In this document: one piece after another, positions 1 through 6,017 of the stretch
Layout: the number at the start of each line of letters is the position of its first letter
Numbering within the stretch: the stretch's first letter is position 1
Made by a program: the position numbers and the translations under genes
Notes under the pieces: generated by a model
Database searches by the model: none
What the model was told of the DNA's origin: nothing
What the model saw: only the letters and a program-made list of their open reading frames with translations
DNA from: Anaerofilum sp.
GTDB taxonomy: Bacteria > Bacillota > Clostridia > Oscillospirales > Ruminococcaceae
NCBI GenBank assembly: GCA_020024115.1
Contig: JAHHUF010000053.1
Location: forward strand, 1 to 11,101
Direction: 5' to 3'
DNA length: 11,101 nt

Positions 1-612
1 GTACATCAAATCAAAGCTCCCATTGCTGCTATGCGTCTGATTCTGCAAGGTGAGGACACAGCAGAACATCACGAGCTGGAAAACGAACTGTTTCGGATTG
101 AGCAGTATGTTGAGATGGTTCTGGGATATGTTCGGCTGGACAGTTCTTCTTCGGACTTGGTTCTTCACCACTTTCCGTTAGACAATCTAATTCGCACAAT
201 TATCCACCGCTTTGCCCCTTTGTTTATCCGCAAACGCATCCACTTGGTCTATGATGGCACAGATACAGTTGTGTTGTCTGACGAAAAATGGCTGGGCTTT
301 ATTTTGGAACAGCTTCTTTCCAATGCCATCAAATACACTCCAAAGGGCAGTGTAACCATCCGTGTACAGGGGCAGTGTCTTTCTGTAATTGATAGCGGAA
401 TTGGCATTTCCGCTGAGGATTTGCCTCGTATTTTTGAAAAAGGATTTACCGGATACAATGGCAGAGGCGACCAAAAATCCACCGGGATTGGGCTGTATCT
501 CTCTAAAGAAACCGCAAAGCGGTTGGGACATCTTCTTTCAGTGCGTTCTGTTCCTCATCAAGGCTCTGTATTTACATTGGATATGACCCCTGCAAAACTG
601 ACCATTGAGTGA
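1..612 (+). CDS. Sensor histidine kinase, BceS-like, C-terminal part (5' end outside window)
   Basis: This is the catalytic end of a membrane sensor histidine kinase; the N-terminal membrane part lies before base 1. The frame is open from base 1 and begins VHQIKAPIAAM, the H-box of the intramembrane-sensing BceS family, with the phospho-accepting His encoded at bases 4-6. An ATPase domain of the HATPase_c type follows: N-box around LEQLLSNAIKYTP (conserved Asn near base 322), G1 box DSGIG (near 391-405), an F-box-like FEKGFTG stretch, and G2 box STGIGLYL (near 478-501). In this family the kinase has almost no extracellular sensor and receives its signal from a partner BceAB transporter, then phosphorylates a BceR-type response regulator. 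The BceAB-like genes directly downstream support this; the regulator gene is presumably upstream, outside the window. The ATG at base 31 is internal and is not the start. Confidence 0.9.
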   Translation, partial: VHQIKAPIAAMRLILQGEDTAEHHELENELFRIEQYVEMVLGYVRLDSSSSDLVLHHFPLDNLIRTIIHRFAPLFIRKRIHLVYDGTDTVVLSDEKWLGFILEQLLSNAIKYTPKGSVTIRVQGQCLSVIDSGIGISAEDLPRIFEKGFTGYNGRGDQKSTGIGLYLSKETAKRLGHLLSVRSVPHQGSVFTLDMTPAKLTIE

Positions 613-624
613 ATTACAGCCACC

Positions 625-638
625 TTACAAAACTGTAA
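625..638. promoter_or_regulatory. Candidate BceR-type response-regulator operator
   Basis: The sequence TTACA-AAAC-TGTAA is a perfect inverted repeat, and with flanking C624 and G639 each arm grows to six bases. It fits the TNACA-N4-TGTAA pattern established for BceR-like regulators of Bacillus and Staphylococcus peptide-antibiotic modules. It lies 12 bases after the kinase stop and about 90 bases before the ATPase start codon, the position expected for activation of a bceAB promoter. Match and position are seen directly; binding by the unseen cognate regulator is inferred. Confidence 0.72.
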
Positions 639-643
639 GATGA

Positions 644-688
644 AAACGGCAAAATGTCACCTGAATGAATGGCGGCATTTTGCCGTTT
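644..688 (+). terminator. 13-bp perfect inverted repeat, probable terminator of the kinase transcript
   Basis: The arms AAACGGCAAAATG (644-656) and CATTTTGCCGTTT (676-688) are exactly complementary around a 19-base loop. The 3' arm ends in TTT and runs into a weak T-rich stretch (GTATTAT), so termination may be incomplete. Sitting between the kinase and the ATPase, after the operator and before the -10-like box, the hairpin would separate transcription of the kinase from that of the inducible transporter. An attenuator or mRNA-processing role is also possible. Confidence 0.55.
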
Positions 689-692
689 GTAT

Positions 693-698
693 TATACT
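693..698 (+). promoter_or_regulatory. Possible -10 box of the transporter promoter
   Basis: TATACT differs from the TATAAT consensus at one base and lies 32 bases before the start codon of the ATPase gene. No good -35 hexamer is present at 16-18 bases upstream (670-675 reads TGGCGG), as expected for a promoter that depends on an activator bound upstream. The BceR-like site would be centred roughly 70 bases before the implied transcription start. This is a plausible call only. Confidence 0.35.
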
Positions 699-729
699 GA
701 TGTCACACTCAATCAAGGAGGCCTTTCAG

Positions 730-1497
730 ATGGAACTATTAGAAGTAAAAAGTGTACAAAAAATCTATACAACCCGCTTTGGTAGCAATCAGGTGAAAGC
801 ATTATCAAATGTATCTTTTTCGGTAGCAAACGGAGAATATGTGGCAATCATGGGCGAATCCGGCAGCGGCAAAACCACACTGCTCAATATCCTTGCTGCA
901 TTGGACAAACCCACAAGCGGTGAAGTTTTGCTTGCAGGTACTCCGCTTTCCAGTATCAAAGACAAAGAACTGTCTGCTTTCCGCCGAAACAATCTTGGCT
1001 TTGTTTTTCAGGATTTTAATTTGCTTGATACCCTTTCTCTCAAAGACAATATTCTTCTTCCGCTGGTGCTTGCACAAACCAGTGTGCAGGAAATGGAACA
1101 ACGCCTATCTCCTCTTGCCAAACGCTTGGGCATTGAAACATTACTGAGCAAATTCCCATACGAAGTATCAGGCGGGCAAAAACAGCGTGTAGCGGTAGCA
1201 CGGGCAGTGATTACACAGCCTCAGCTTCTTCTGGCTGATGAGCCAACAGGTGCGCTGGACTCCCGTTCTTCTGACAGCCTTTTAGAGCTGTTCAACCAAC
1301 TCAATCAGGAAGGGCAGACAATTTTTATGGTGACCCATTCTACCAAAGCAGCCAGCCATGCAAGCCGTGTGCTATTTATTAAAGATGGTCAAATTTTCCA
1401 TCAAATCTATCGGGGTCGCTGCACAAACGAAGAAATGTATCAAAAAATTTCAGATATATTAACAACAATCGCAACAGGTGGTGTAAATTATGAATAA
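730..1497 (+). CDS. BceA-like ABC transporter ATP-binding protein
   Basis: This 255-residue cytoplasmic ATPase powers the adjacent BceB-like permease. All core ABC motifs are present: Walker A GESGSGKT (42-49), Q-loop Gln94, signature VSGGQ (146-150), Walker B LLLADE (166-171) with catalytic Glu171, and H-loop His203. The sequence resembles the MacB/LolD/BceA class that serves mechanotransmission-type transporters. The start is ATG 730, because AAGGAGG at 715-721 lies eight bases before it and MELLEVKSVQKIY is the usual N-terminus of the family. A longer frame from 640 would run through the hairpin and lacks a ribosome site. The gene overlaps the permease by eight bases, so the two are almost certainly translationally coupled. 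In known systems the complex releases lipid II-cycle intermediates from peptide antibiotics (bacitracin, lantibiotics, defensins) and signals to the BceS kinase. The substrate here is unknown. Confidence 0.93.
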   Translation: MELLEVKSVQKIYTTRFGSNQVKALSNVSFSVANGEYVAIMGESGSGKTTLLNILAALDKPTSGEVLLAGTPLSSIKDKELSAFRRNNLGFVFQDFNLLDTLSLKDNILLPLVLAQTSVQEMEQRLSPLAKRLGIETLLSKFPYEVSGGQKQRVAVARAVITQPQLLLADEPTGALDSRSSDSLLELFNQLNQEGQTIFMVTHSTKAASHASRVLFIKDGQIFHQIYRGRCTNEEMYQKISDILTTIATGGVNYE

Positions 1498-3508
1498 ATT
1501 ATTTTATGCAAAACTTGCTGCTCAAAATCTGAAAAAAAACAGCCGTTCTTTTTTGCCGTATCTGCTATCTTGTGTGATAACAATTACAATGTATTATGTA
1601 TTTGTTTCGTTGACATTCAACCCTGCCATCAAAACAATGCGAGGCGGCTATGTATTGCAAGAAATTTTCAATTTCGGTAGTATTGTCATCGGATTATTTT
1701 CATGTATTTTTTTATTTTACACCAATACTTTTCTCATCAAAAACCGAAAACGGGAATTTGGACTATTTAATTTGCTGGGAATGGAAAAAAAGCATCTTGC
1801 CTTTTTGATTTTTTGGGAAACCCTCTACACTATTGCAATCAGTCTGTGTATAGGATTGGGTTTTGGTATTATTCTTGACAAATTGCTGTTTTTAGGTATC
1901 AATCGTATATTTGCTGATTCACTCAGTTTTGGTTTTTTCATTTCTCCCACAGTCATTTTAAATGTTGTGGAGTTATTTGCTATTATCTTTGCACTGATTT
2001 TCATTCGTGCATTGTTTCATGTGCAATTTTCCAGCCCTTTGGAGCTGCTCAAAGCGTCACAGACAGGTGAACGCGCTCCAAAAGCCAACTGGCTGGTTGC
2101 TTTGATTGGAGCCAGTTGTTTGGGTACAGGATATTTTATGTCCCTTACAATTAAATCCCCTTTCACAGCACTCACCAATTTTTTTACAGCTGTTCTTTTG
2201 GTTATCATTGGCACCTATCTTCTGTTTCATGCAGGCAGCATCACTTTTTTGAAACTGCTGCAAAAAAACAAAAACTTTTACTATCAGCCTCGCCACTTCA
2301 TCAGCATTTCTTCTATGCTGTATCGCATGAAGCAAAACGCTGTCGGGCTTGCCAATATCTGTATTCTCTCTACAATGGTACTTGTGACTGTCAGCACCAC
2401 CTGCTCTCTTGCCCTTGGAATTGAGGACTCACTCTCTTTCCGCAACCCTTTTGATGTTGTGGGAACTTCTTTCCCATCCTTAGAACTTTCTGAACAAGAG
2501 AAAAAGCAAGCGATTGAGCAAACCAAAGACTTTCTAAGCCACGACCTTGAGCAAAGCATCACTGATACGGGGCTTTCGCCAAAAGAGATTGCTTGGTATG
2601 AATATCTTGTAGTTCCTGCATTGCAGTCAAATGATACCTTCAAGGGCAATTTAACTGCGATGGATATGAATGCACTTATAAATATGAATACACTTGATGA
2701 TCGCTATGTTCAGTTCGTTTTCATTTCCAAAGATGAGTATAATCGCATTACAGGCAACAGCCTTGACCCAAAAGGAAATGAAGTTTACTTCTATTCCTTT
2801 AATGGCGTATATCCTTATAATACCATCACTTTGTTTGATTCTACATTCCAGATTCAATCCCATATTGATGGATTCCTTATACCTGCTGATATAGCAACTG
2901 ACCTTTCTACCTCTTATTTCTTAATTGCAGACTCTGCCACCATTGCACAGATACAGCAGCAATCAGCAAAAACCCCAACTTTGTTTTATGGTTTTGACTT
3001 AGACAACAGTTCCGAGCAGATTTTGGCTCATTCTGATAAGATTGACTCCTTGTTCATCGACCTTCCGATGCAAGTGACAACCCATATTAAAGCAGATGAA
3101 CGCAATGACCAAATTGCAATCAATGGTGGTTTGTTTTTCATTGGCATTTTGCTGGGACTTCTGTTCACGATGGCGGCTGTGCTAATTATCTACTACAAGC
3201 AAATCTCGGAAGGTATGGCAGACAAAGCCCGCTTTGAGATTTTACAAAAGGTAGGCATGAGCCAAACCGAAGTGCGCAAAACAATTCACTCTCAAGTGCT
3301 GACCGTCTTTTTCCTGCCATTGCTCACAGCAGGAATCCACACAGGCTTTGCATTTCCTCTTTTGGACAAAATCATTCAAACCCTTGGATTTTTCAAAAGT
3401 AACTTGTTTGCTTTGGCTGCTTTGGTTATATTTTTAATATTTGCAGCGATTTATGCCATTGTCTATTGGTTCACTTCAAAAGCATATTATCGCATTGTAA
3501 AACGATGA
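1490..3508 (+). CDS. BceB-like ABC transporter permease (FtsX superfamily)
   Basis: This 672-residue membrane protein has the layout typical of BceB permeases. Ten hydrophobic segments can be read, at about residues 21-43, 61-83, 104-130, 154-177, 200-220, 231-255, 286-310, 546-569, 603-625 and 639-662. One large hydrophilic domain (about 311-545) lies between segments 7 and 8 and should be extracellular. That domain is the family's specificity determinant and its least conserved part. The N-terminus (MNKLFYAKLAAQNLKKN) and the FGLFNLLGMEKKH stretch after segment 2, likely a coupling contact with the ATPase, are characteristic. ATG 1490 overlaps the upstream gene's end and is preceded by AGGTGG (1476-1481). 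With the ATPase and the kinase it should form a sensory and resistance complex in the cytoplasmic membrane. The gene is intact and closes its transcription unit. Confidence 0.93.
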   Translation: MNKLFYAKLAAQNLKKNSRSFLPYLLSCVITITMYYVFVSLTFNPAIKTMRGGYVLQEIFNFGSIVIGLFSCIFLFYTNTFLIKNRKREFGLFNLLGMEKKHLAFLIFWETLYTIAISLCIGLGFGIILDKLLFLGINRIFADSLSFGFFISPTVILNVVELFAIIFALIFIRALFHVQFSSPLELLKASQTGERAPKANWLVALIGASCLGTGYFMSLTIKSPFTALTNFFTAVLLVIIGTYLLFHAGSITFLKLLQKNKNFYYQPRHFISISSMLYRMKQNAVGLANICILSTMVLVTVSTTCSLALGIEDSLSFRNPFDVVGTSFPSLELSEQEKKQAIEQTKDFLSHDLEQSITDTGLSPKEIAWYEYLVVPALQSNDTFKGNLTAMDMNALINMNTLDDRYVQFVFISKDEYNRITGNSLDPKGNEVYFYSFNGVYPYNTITLFDSTFQIQSHIDGFLIPADIATDLSTSYFLIADSATIAQIQQQSAKTPTLFYGFDLDNSSEQILAHSDKIDSLFIDLPMQVTTHIKADERNDQIAINGGLFFIGILLGLLFTMAAVLIIYYKQISEGMADKARFEILQKVGMSQTEVRKTIHSQVLTVFFLPLLTAGIHTGFAFPLLDKIIQTLGFFKSNLFALAALVIFLIFAAIYAIVYWFTSKAYYRIVKR

Positions 3509-3535
3509 ATTTACTGCACAGTATATTTTCCAATC

Positions 3536-3568
3536 AAAAAAACGGCATGAAAAATCATGCCGTTTTTT
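3536..3568. terminator. Bidirectional intrinsic terminator between convergent units
   Basis: A 14-bp perfect stem (3537-3550 with 3555-3568) closes on a four-base AAAA loop. A run of A precedes it and a run of T follows, so it can work as a rho-independent terminator on both strands. It lies 28 bases after the permease stop on the + strand and about 100 bases after the hslO stop on the - strand. No other clear terminator is visible in the 159-bp gap between these convergent genes. Confidence 0.85.
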
Positions 3569-3667
3569 ATTTTACCAGTATATTATCTACTGATTCCATT
3601 GTTTGAGCAGCTTATCTTTTCTCATCATTTTATCAGTTCGATTTATAAATTGAAAGCAACTCTGTTT

Positions 3668-4534
3668 TTATTTCAACTGTTCCAACAACTCTTGCAGATT
3701 CACTTTCCATACTTTATCACAGAACTGACAGCATACTTCTGCTACAGGTTCTTCTTGTGCAAGGTTTTTCAACTCAACTGCCCCCATGCTAATCAAGGCG
3801 CGCTCTACACGCTCTTTGCTGCAATCACAGACATATTCTGCATTTTGTTCATCCAGCACATTGGGGTTAAACCCTTCCAGCACCATCTCCATGATACGAT
3901 CCAAACTGATGCCATCTTCCAGCATTTGTGTCATAGCAGGCATGGCTGCAATATTTTTTTCCAGTTGGGTGATTTCTTCTTCGGTTGCACCTGGCAGCAA
4001 TTGCAACAGGTATCCACCCGCTTTTTTGATGGTCAAATCAGGCTCAACCAACACACCCAAAGCACAAACCGTGGGAGTTTGCTCACTGGTTGCATAATAG
4101 GAGGTAATGTCCTCTGCCACTTCACCTGAAACCAGCGGAATCTGTCCCACATAAGGCTCTTTCAAGCCCAAATCACGCACTACACTCAAAGTGCCGTTTG
4201 TCCCAATTGCACCGCCTACATTTAATTTTCCGTCTGGGCGGTCTGCAATTTCAACAACAGGGTTTTCCACATAGCCTTTCACCTGTCCTTTGCCATTGGC
4301 AATTGCCAGCACTGTTCCGGCAGGGCCATCGCCTTTCATTCGCAAGGTCAAAGTGTTGTCGTCACTTTTCAAATAGGTGGACATCATTGCAGCTGCGGTC
4401 AGTAATCGACCCAATGCAGCAGAGGTTACTGCACTTGTTTTGTGGATTTGTTCCATCTTACGCACCATTTCAGTGGAATCAATCACACAAACCACTGCAC
4501 CGCCATTTTCCGAAATTCCTCGAAGCATATTCAT
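3668..4534 (-). CDS. hslO: Hsp33 redox-regulated chaperone
   Basis: Hsp33 is a cytoplasmic holdase that is off when reduced and zinc-bound, and on when oxidation (hypochlorite, peroxide plus heat) forms disulfides and unfolds its linker. From the chosen start the protein has 288 residues, normal for the family. The N-terminal fold carries the conserved SAALGRLLTAA, VGGAIGTNGTLSVVRDLGLKEPY and AGGYLLQLLPG regions. The C-terminal zinc switch shows CDC (Cys236, Cys238) and CQFC (Cys269, Cys272). An extra cysteine, Cys268, lies directly before the second pair. A GTG at 4546 extends the frame by four codons, but that GTG is part of the ribosome site AAAGGTG (4544-4550). ATG 4534 lies nine bases after this site and is preferred. 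The gene is last in the engB-methyltransferase-hslO operon, four bases after the preceding stop. Confidence 0.95.
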   Translation of the reverse strand: MNMLRGISENGGAVVCVIDSTEMVRKMEQIHKTSAVTSAALGRLLTAAAMMSTYLKSDDNTLTLRMKGDGPAGTVLAIANGKGQVKGYVENPVVEIADRPDGKLNVGGAIGTNGTLSVVRDLGLKEPYVGQIPLVSGEVAEDITSYYATSEQTPTVCALGVLVEPDLTIKKAGGYLLQLLPGATEEEITQLEKNIAAMPAMTQMLEDGISLDRIMEMVLEGFNPNVLDEQNAEYVCDCSKERVERALISMGAVELKNLAQEEPVAEVCCQFCDKVWKVNLQELLEQLK

Positions 4535-4538
4535 TCTA

Positions 4539-5297
4539 TCATTCACCTTTCGTCTGTGTATATTCTTTCACTGCGGTAATCAGCCAGCGCTGGCTGTCAG
4601 GGCGACAGACTCCAAAGTCCTCGCCATCACACACTTCTTCAATCCGCAGCCCGTAGCGAGAACAAATTTCTCGAATTTGTTCCAGTTCATACCAATATTC
4701 AAAAAATTCTTCCCGAAAACTTTCTCCTGTATCATGATAAATCATTTCAATTGAAATGGCTGTTCGCTGCTGTTCCGGTTCAAGATGATTGCTCCAAACA
4801 CAGCGTGCATCTTCGCTTTCCAGTTCAAAGGTTTCGTTTGCAAGAATTTCCTTGTGTTTATAAGGTGTATTCACATCAAACAAAAACACCCCATCTTTTT
4901 CCATGAAAAAGGCAGCCTTTGCGATTGCCTGTTCAAAACGGGGCAAAGGCCCAATGTGATTGAAGGTGTCAAAAGTAGACACCGCTGCACGGATGGTGCC
5001 AAACAAATCCAAATCCAACAGATTTTGATTAAGCAGCAGCAAATCTGTGATTTCCAACTCTGTGGCTTTTTCCCGCAGCACGGCAAGCATTTCTTCCGAC
5101 AGGTCTACTCCAATCATATCATAGCCTGCCTGTGCAAGCATCAGAGTCAAATCCCCTGTTCCACAGCCCAAATCCACCACAATGCCATCTTGAATGTCAT
5201 ATTTTTGCAGCCGCTGTTTCACTGCCGCAAATAATGCCTCATAGTTGGCATCATCATTAAACTCATCGTAAAAATAGGCAAATTCATTATAAGCCAC
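4539..5297 (-). CDS. Class I SAM-dependent methyltransferase (YqeM-like), substrate unknown
   Basis: This 252-residue soluble protein has a Rossmann-type methyltransferase core. Motif I is VVDLGCGTGD (40-49), which binds S-adenosylmethionine. The acidic residue expected to hold the ribose is Asp65 in GVDLSEEML, and a motif resembling post-II (VSTFDTFNH) follows. The N-terminus AYNEFAYFYDEFN resembles Firmicutes YqeM-type methyltransferases, whose substrates are not established. The start is set by position: GGAGG (5307-5311) touches ATG 5306 directly, leaving no spacing, but lies nine bases before GTG 5297, which gives the usual family N-terminus. A frame from 5366 would overlap engB far more and is rejected. 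The gene begins 11 bases inside the engB end and stops just before hslO, so it is co-transcribed with both. The operon suggests a role in ribosome biology or stress, but that is only context. Confidence 0.85.
   Translation of the reverse strand: MAYNEFAYFYDEFNDDANYEALFAAVKQRLQKYDIQDGIVVDLGCGTGDLTLMLAQAGYDMIGVDLSEEMLAVLREKATELEITDLLLLNQNLLDLDLFGTIRAAVSTFDTFNHIGPLPRFEQAIAKAAFFMEKDGVFLFDVNTPYKHKEILANETFELESEDARCVWSNHLEPEQQRTAISIEMIYHDTGESFREEFFEYWYELEQIREICSRYGLRIEEVCDGEDFGVCRPDSQRWLITAVKEYTQTKGE
4544..4550 (-). promoter_or_regulatory. Ribosome binding site that decides the hslO start
   Basis: Read on the - strand, AAAGGTG lies inside the last codons of the methyltransferase gene, nine bases before ATG 4534. 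It overlaps the alternative GTG start at 4546, which therefore cannot use it. Ribosomes ending the upstream gene could restart here. Confidence 0.6.
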
Positions 5298-5886
5298 TGT
5301 CTGCATCCTCCAGTGTCGTATCCAATAATTCACGCAGCCGGTCAATCCCCTGTCCCTTTTCGGCACTGGTCAAAATCACTGCATGACAGCCATAGGGGGC
5401 ACAAATTGCAGTAAATTCCTCGATTGCCTGCTGTTGCTGTGCTTTTTTCAGCTTGTCCGCTTTGGTCAGCACCACAACAAAAGGAATTTGATGATACTGC
5501 AAATATTGCAACATCTGCATATCGTCGGCAGAAGGTGCATGGCGGCTGTCCAGTAGTTGCAGTAGTAATGCACTTTGACGGCGTTGGTCAAAATATTGAT
5601 TGATTAAATCATCCCATCTCTGTCGTTCTGCTCCAGACACCTTTGCATAGCCATAGCCGGGCAGGTCAACCAGATAGACACTGTCCAACTGATAAAAGTT
5701 GATGGTGGCAGTTTTGCCTGGGGTTGAGCTGACACGAGCCAGATTTTTGCGATTGCACAATTTATTGATTAAAGAAGACTTGCCCACATTGGAGCGTCCT
5801 GACATGACAAATTCAATGCGGTCACTTTCCGGCAATTGGGAGGATAACCCATAAGACGCCATAAATTCAGCTTTTGCGTAATTCAT
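5287..5886 (-). CDS. engB: Ribosome biogenesis GTP-binding protein EngB/YsxC
   Basis: EngB (YihA/YsxC) is a small TRAFAC-class GTPase, usually essential, that helps late assembly of the 50S ribosomal subunit. The protein is 199 residues, the usual length. It shows G1 GRSNVGKS (30-37), the switch I region STPGKT (54-59), G3 DLPGYGYA (74-81), G4 TKAD (141-144) and G5 TSAEKG (173-178). ATG 5886 is preceded by AAGGAGAG (5896-5903); the spacing is slightly long, about 11 bases from the AGGAG core. A closer ATG at 5893 is out of frame and leads only to a very short peptide. engB heads a three-gene operon. It lies next to lon, a neighbourhood known from Bacillus (lonA-ysxC), but here a terminator and a separate promoter lie between the two. 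Confidence 0.96.
   Translation of the reverse strand: MNYAKAEFMASYGLSSQLPESDRIEFVMSGRSNVGKSSLINKLCNRKNLARVSSTPGKTATINFYQLDSVYLVDLPGYGYAKVSGAERQRWDDLINQYFDQRRQSALLLQLLDSRHAPSADDMQMLQYLQYHQIPFVVVLTKADKLKKAQQQQAIEEFTAICAPYGCHAVILTSAEKGQGIDRLRELLDTTLEDADSGL
5307..5311 (-). promoter_or_regulatory. Ribosome binding site that decides the methyltransferase GTG start
   Basis: On the - strand, GGAGG lies within the final codons of engB. It is immediately adjacent to ATG 5306 but nine bases from GTG 5297, so the GTG is the better initiation codon. This implies translational coupling to engB. Confidence 0.6.
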
Positions 5887-5930
5887 TGAACATTGCTCTC
5901 CTTACTTTTGGATAGATTTTCGTTTTTCCT

Positions 5931-5960
5931 ATCATACCAAATTTATCGCCCGATTGTAAA
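5931..5960 (-). promoter_or_regulatory. Predicted sigma-A promoter of the engB-methyltransferase-hslO operon
   Basis: On the - strand, TTTACA (5955-5960) and TATGAT (5931-5936) each differ from consensus at one base and are separated by 18 bases. The site lies after the lon terminator and about 45 bases before the engB start codon, so the operon can be transcribed independently of lon. Confidence 0.6.
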
Positions 5961-5970
5961 TATGATGGGC

Positions 5971-6006
5971 AAAAAACTGCCCTTTCCCAACGAAAAGAGC
6001 AGTTTT
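5971..6006 (-). terminator. Intrinsic terminator after lon
   Basis: On the - strand the 5' arm (6006 down to 5992) pairs with the 3' arm (5987 down to 5973) over 15 positions, two of them G-U in RNA. The loop is four bases and a run of six T follows (5976-5971). It begins 11 bases after the lon stop codon. It should end most lon transcripts before engB. Confidence 0.85.
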
Positions 6007-6017
6007 GTTTTGCAGAA

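Noticed and set aside
640..729. Thirty-codon N-terminal extension of the ABC ATPase
   Set aside because: It would be read through the inverted repeat, has no ribosome site, and is absent from the family; ATG 730 has a near-perfect AAGGAGG.
3557..4129. Open frame of about 190 codons on the + strand opposite hslO
   Set aside because: It lies antisense to a clearly recognised Hsp33 gene, begins in the terminator region without a ribosome site, and its protein is rich in Phe, His, Gln and Cys with no recognisable domain.
5298..5366. Longer methyltransferase start inside engB
   Set aside because: The extra residues are simply engB coding sequence in another frame, lack a ribosome site, and do not match the usual N-terminus of the family.
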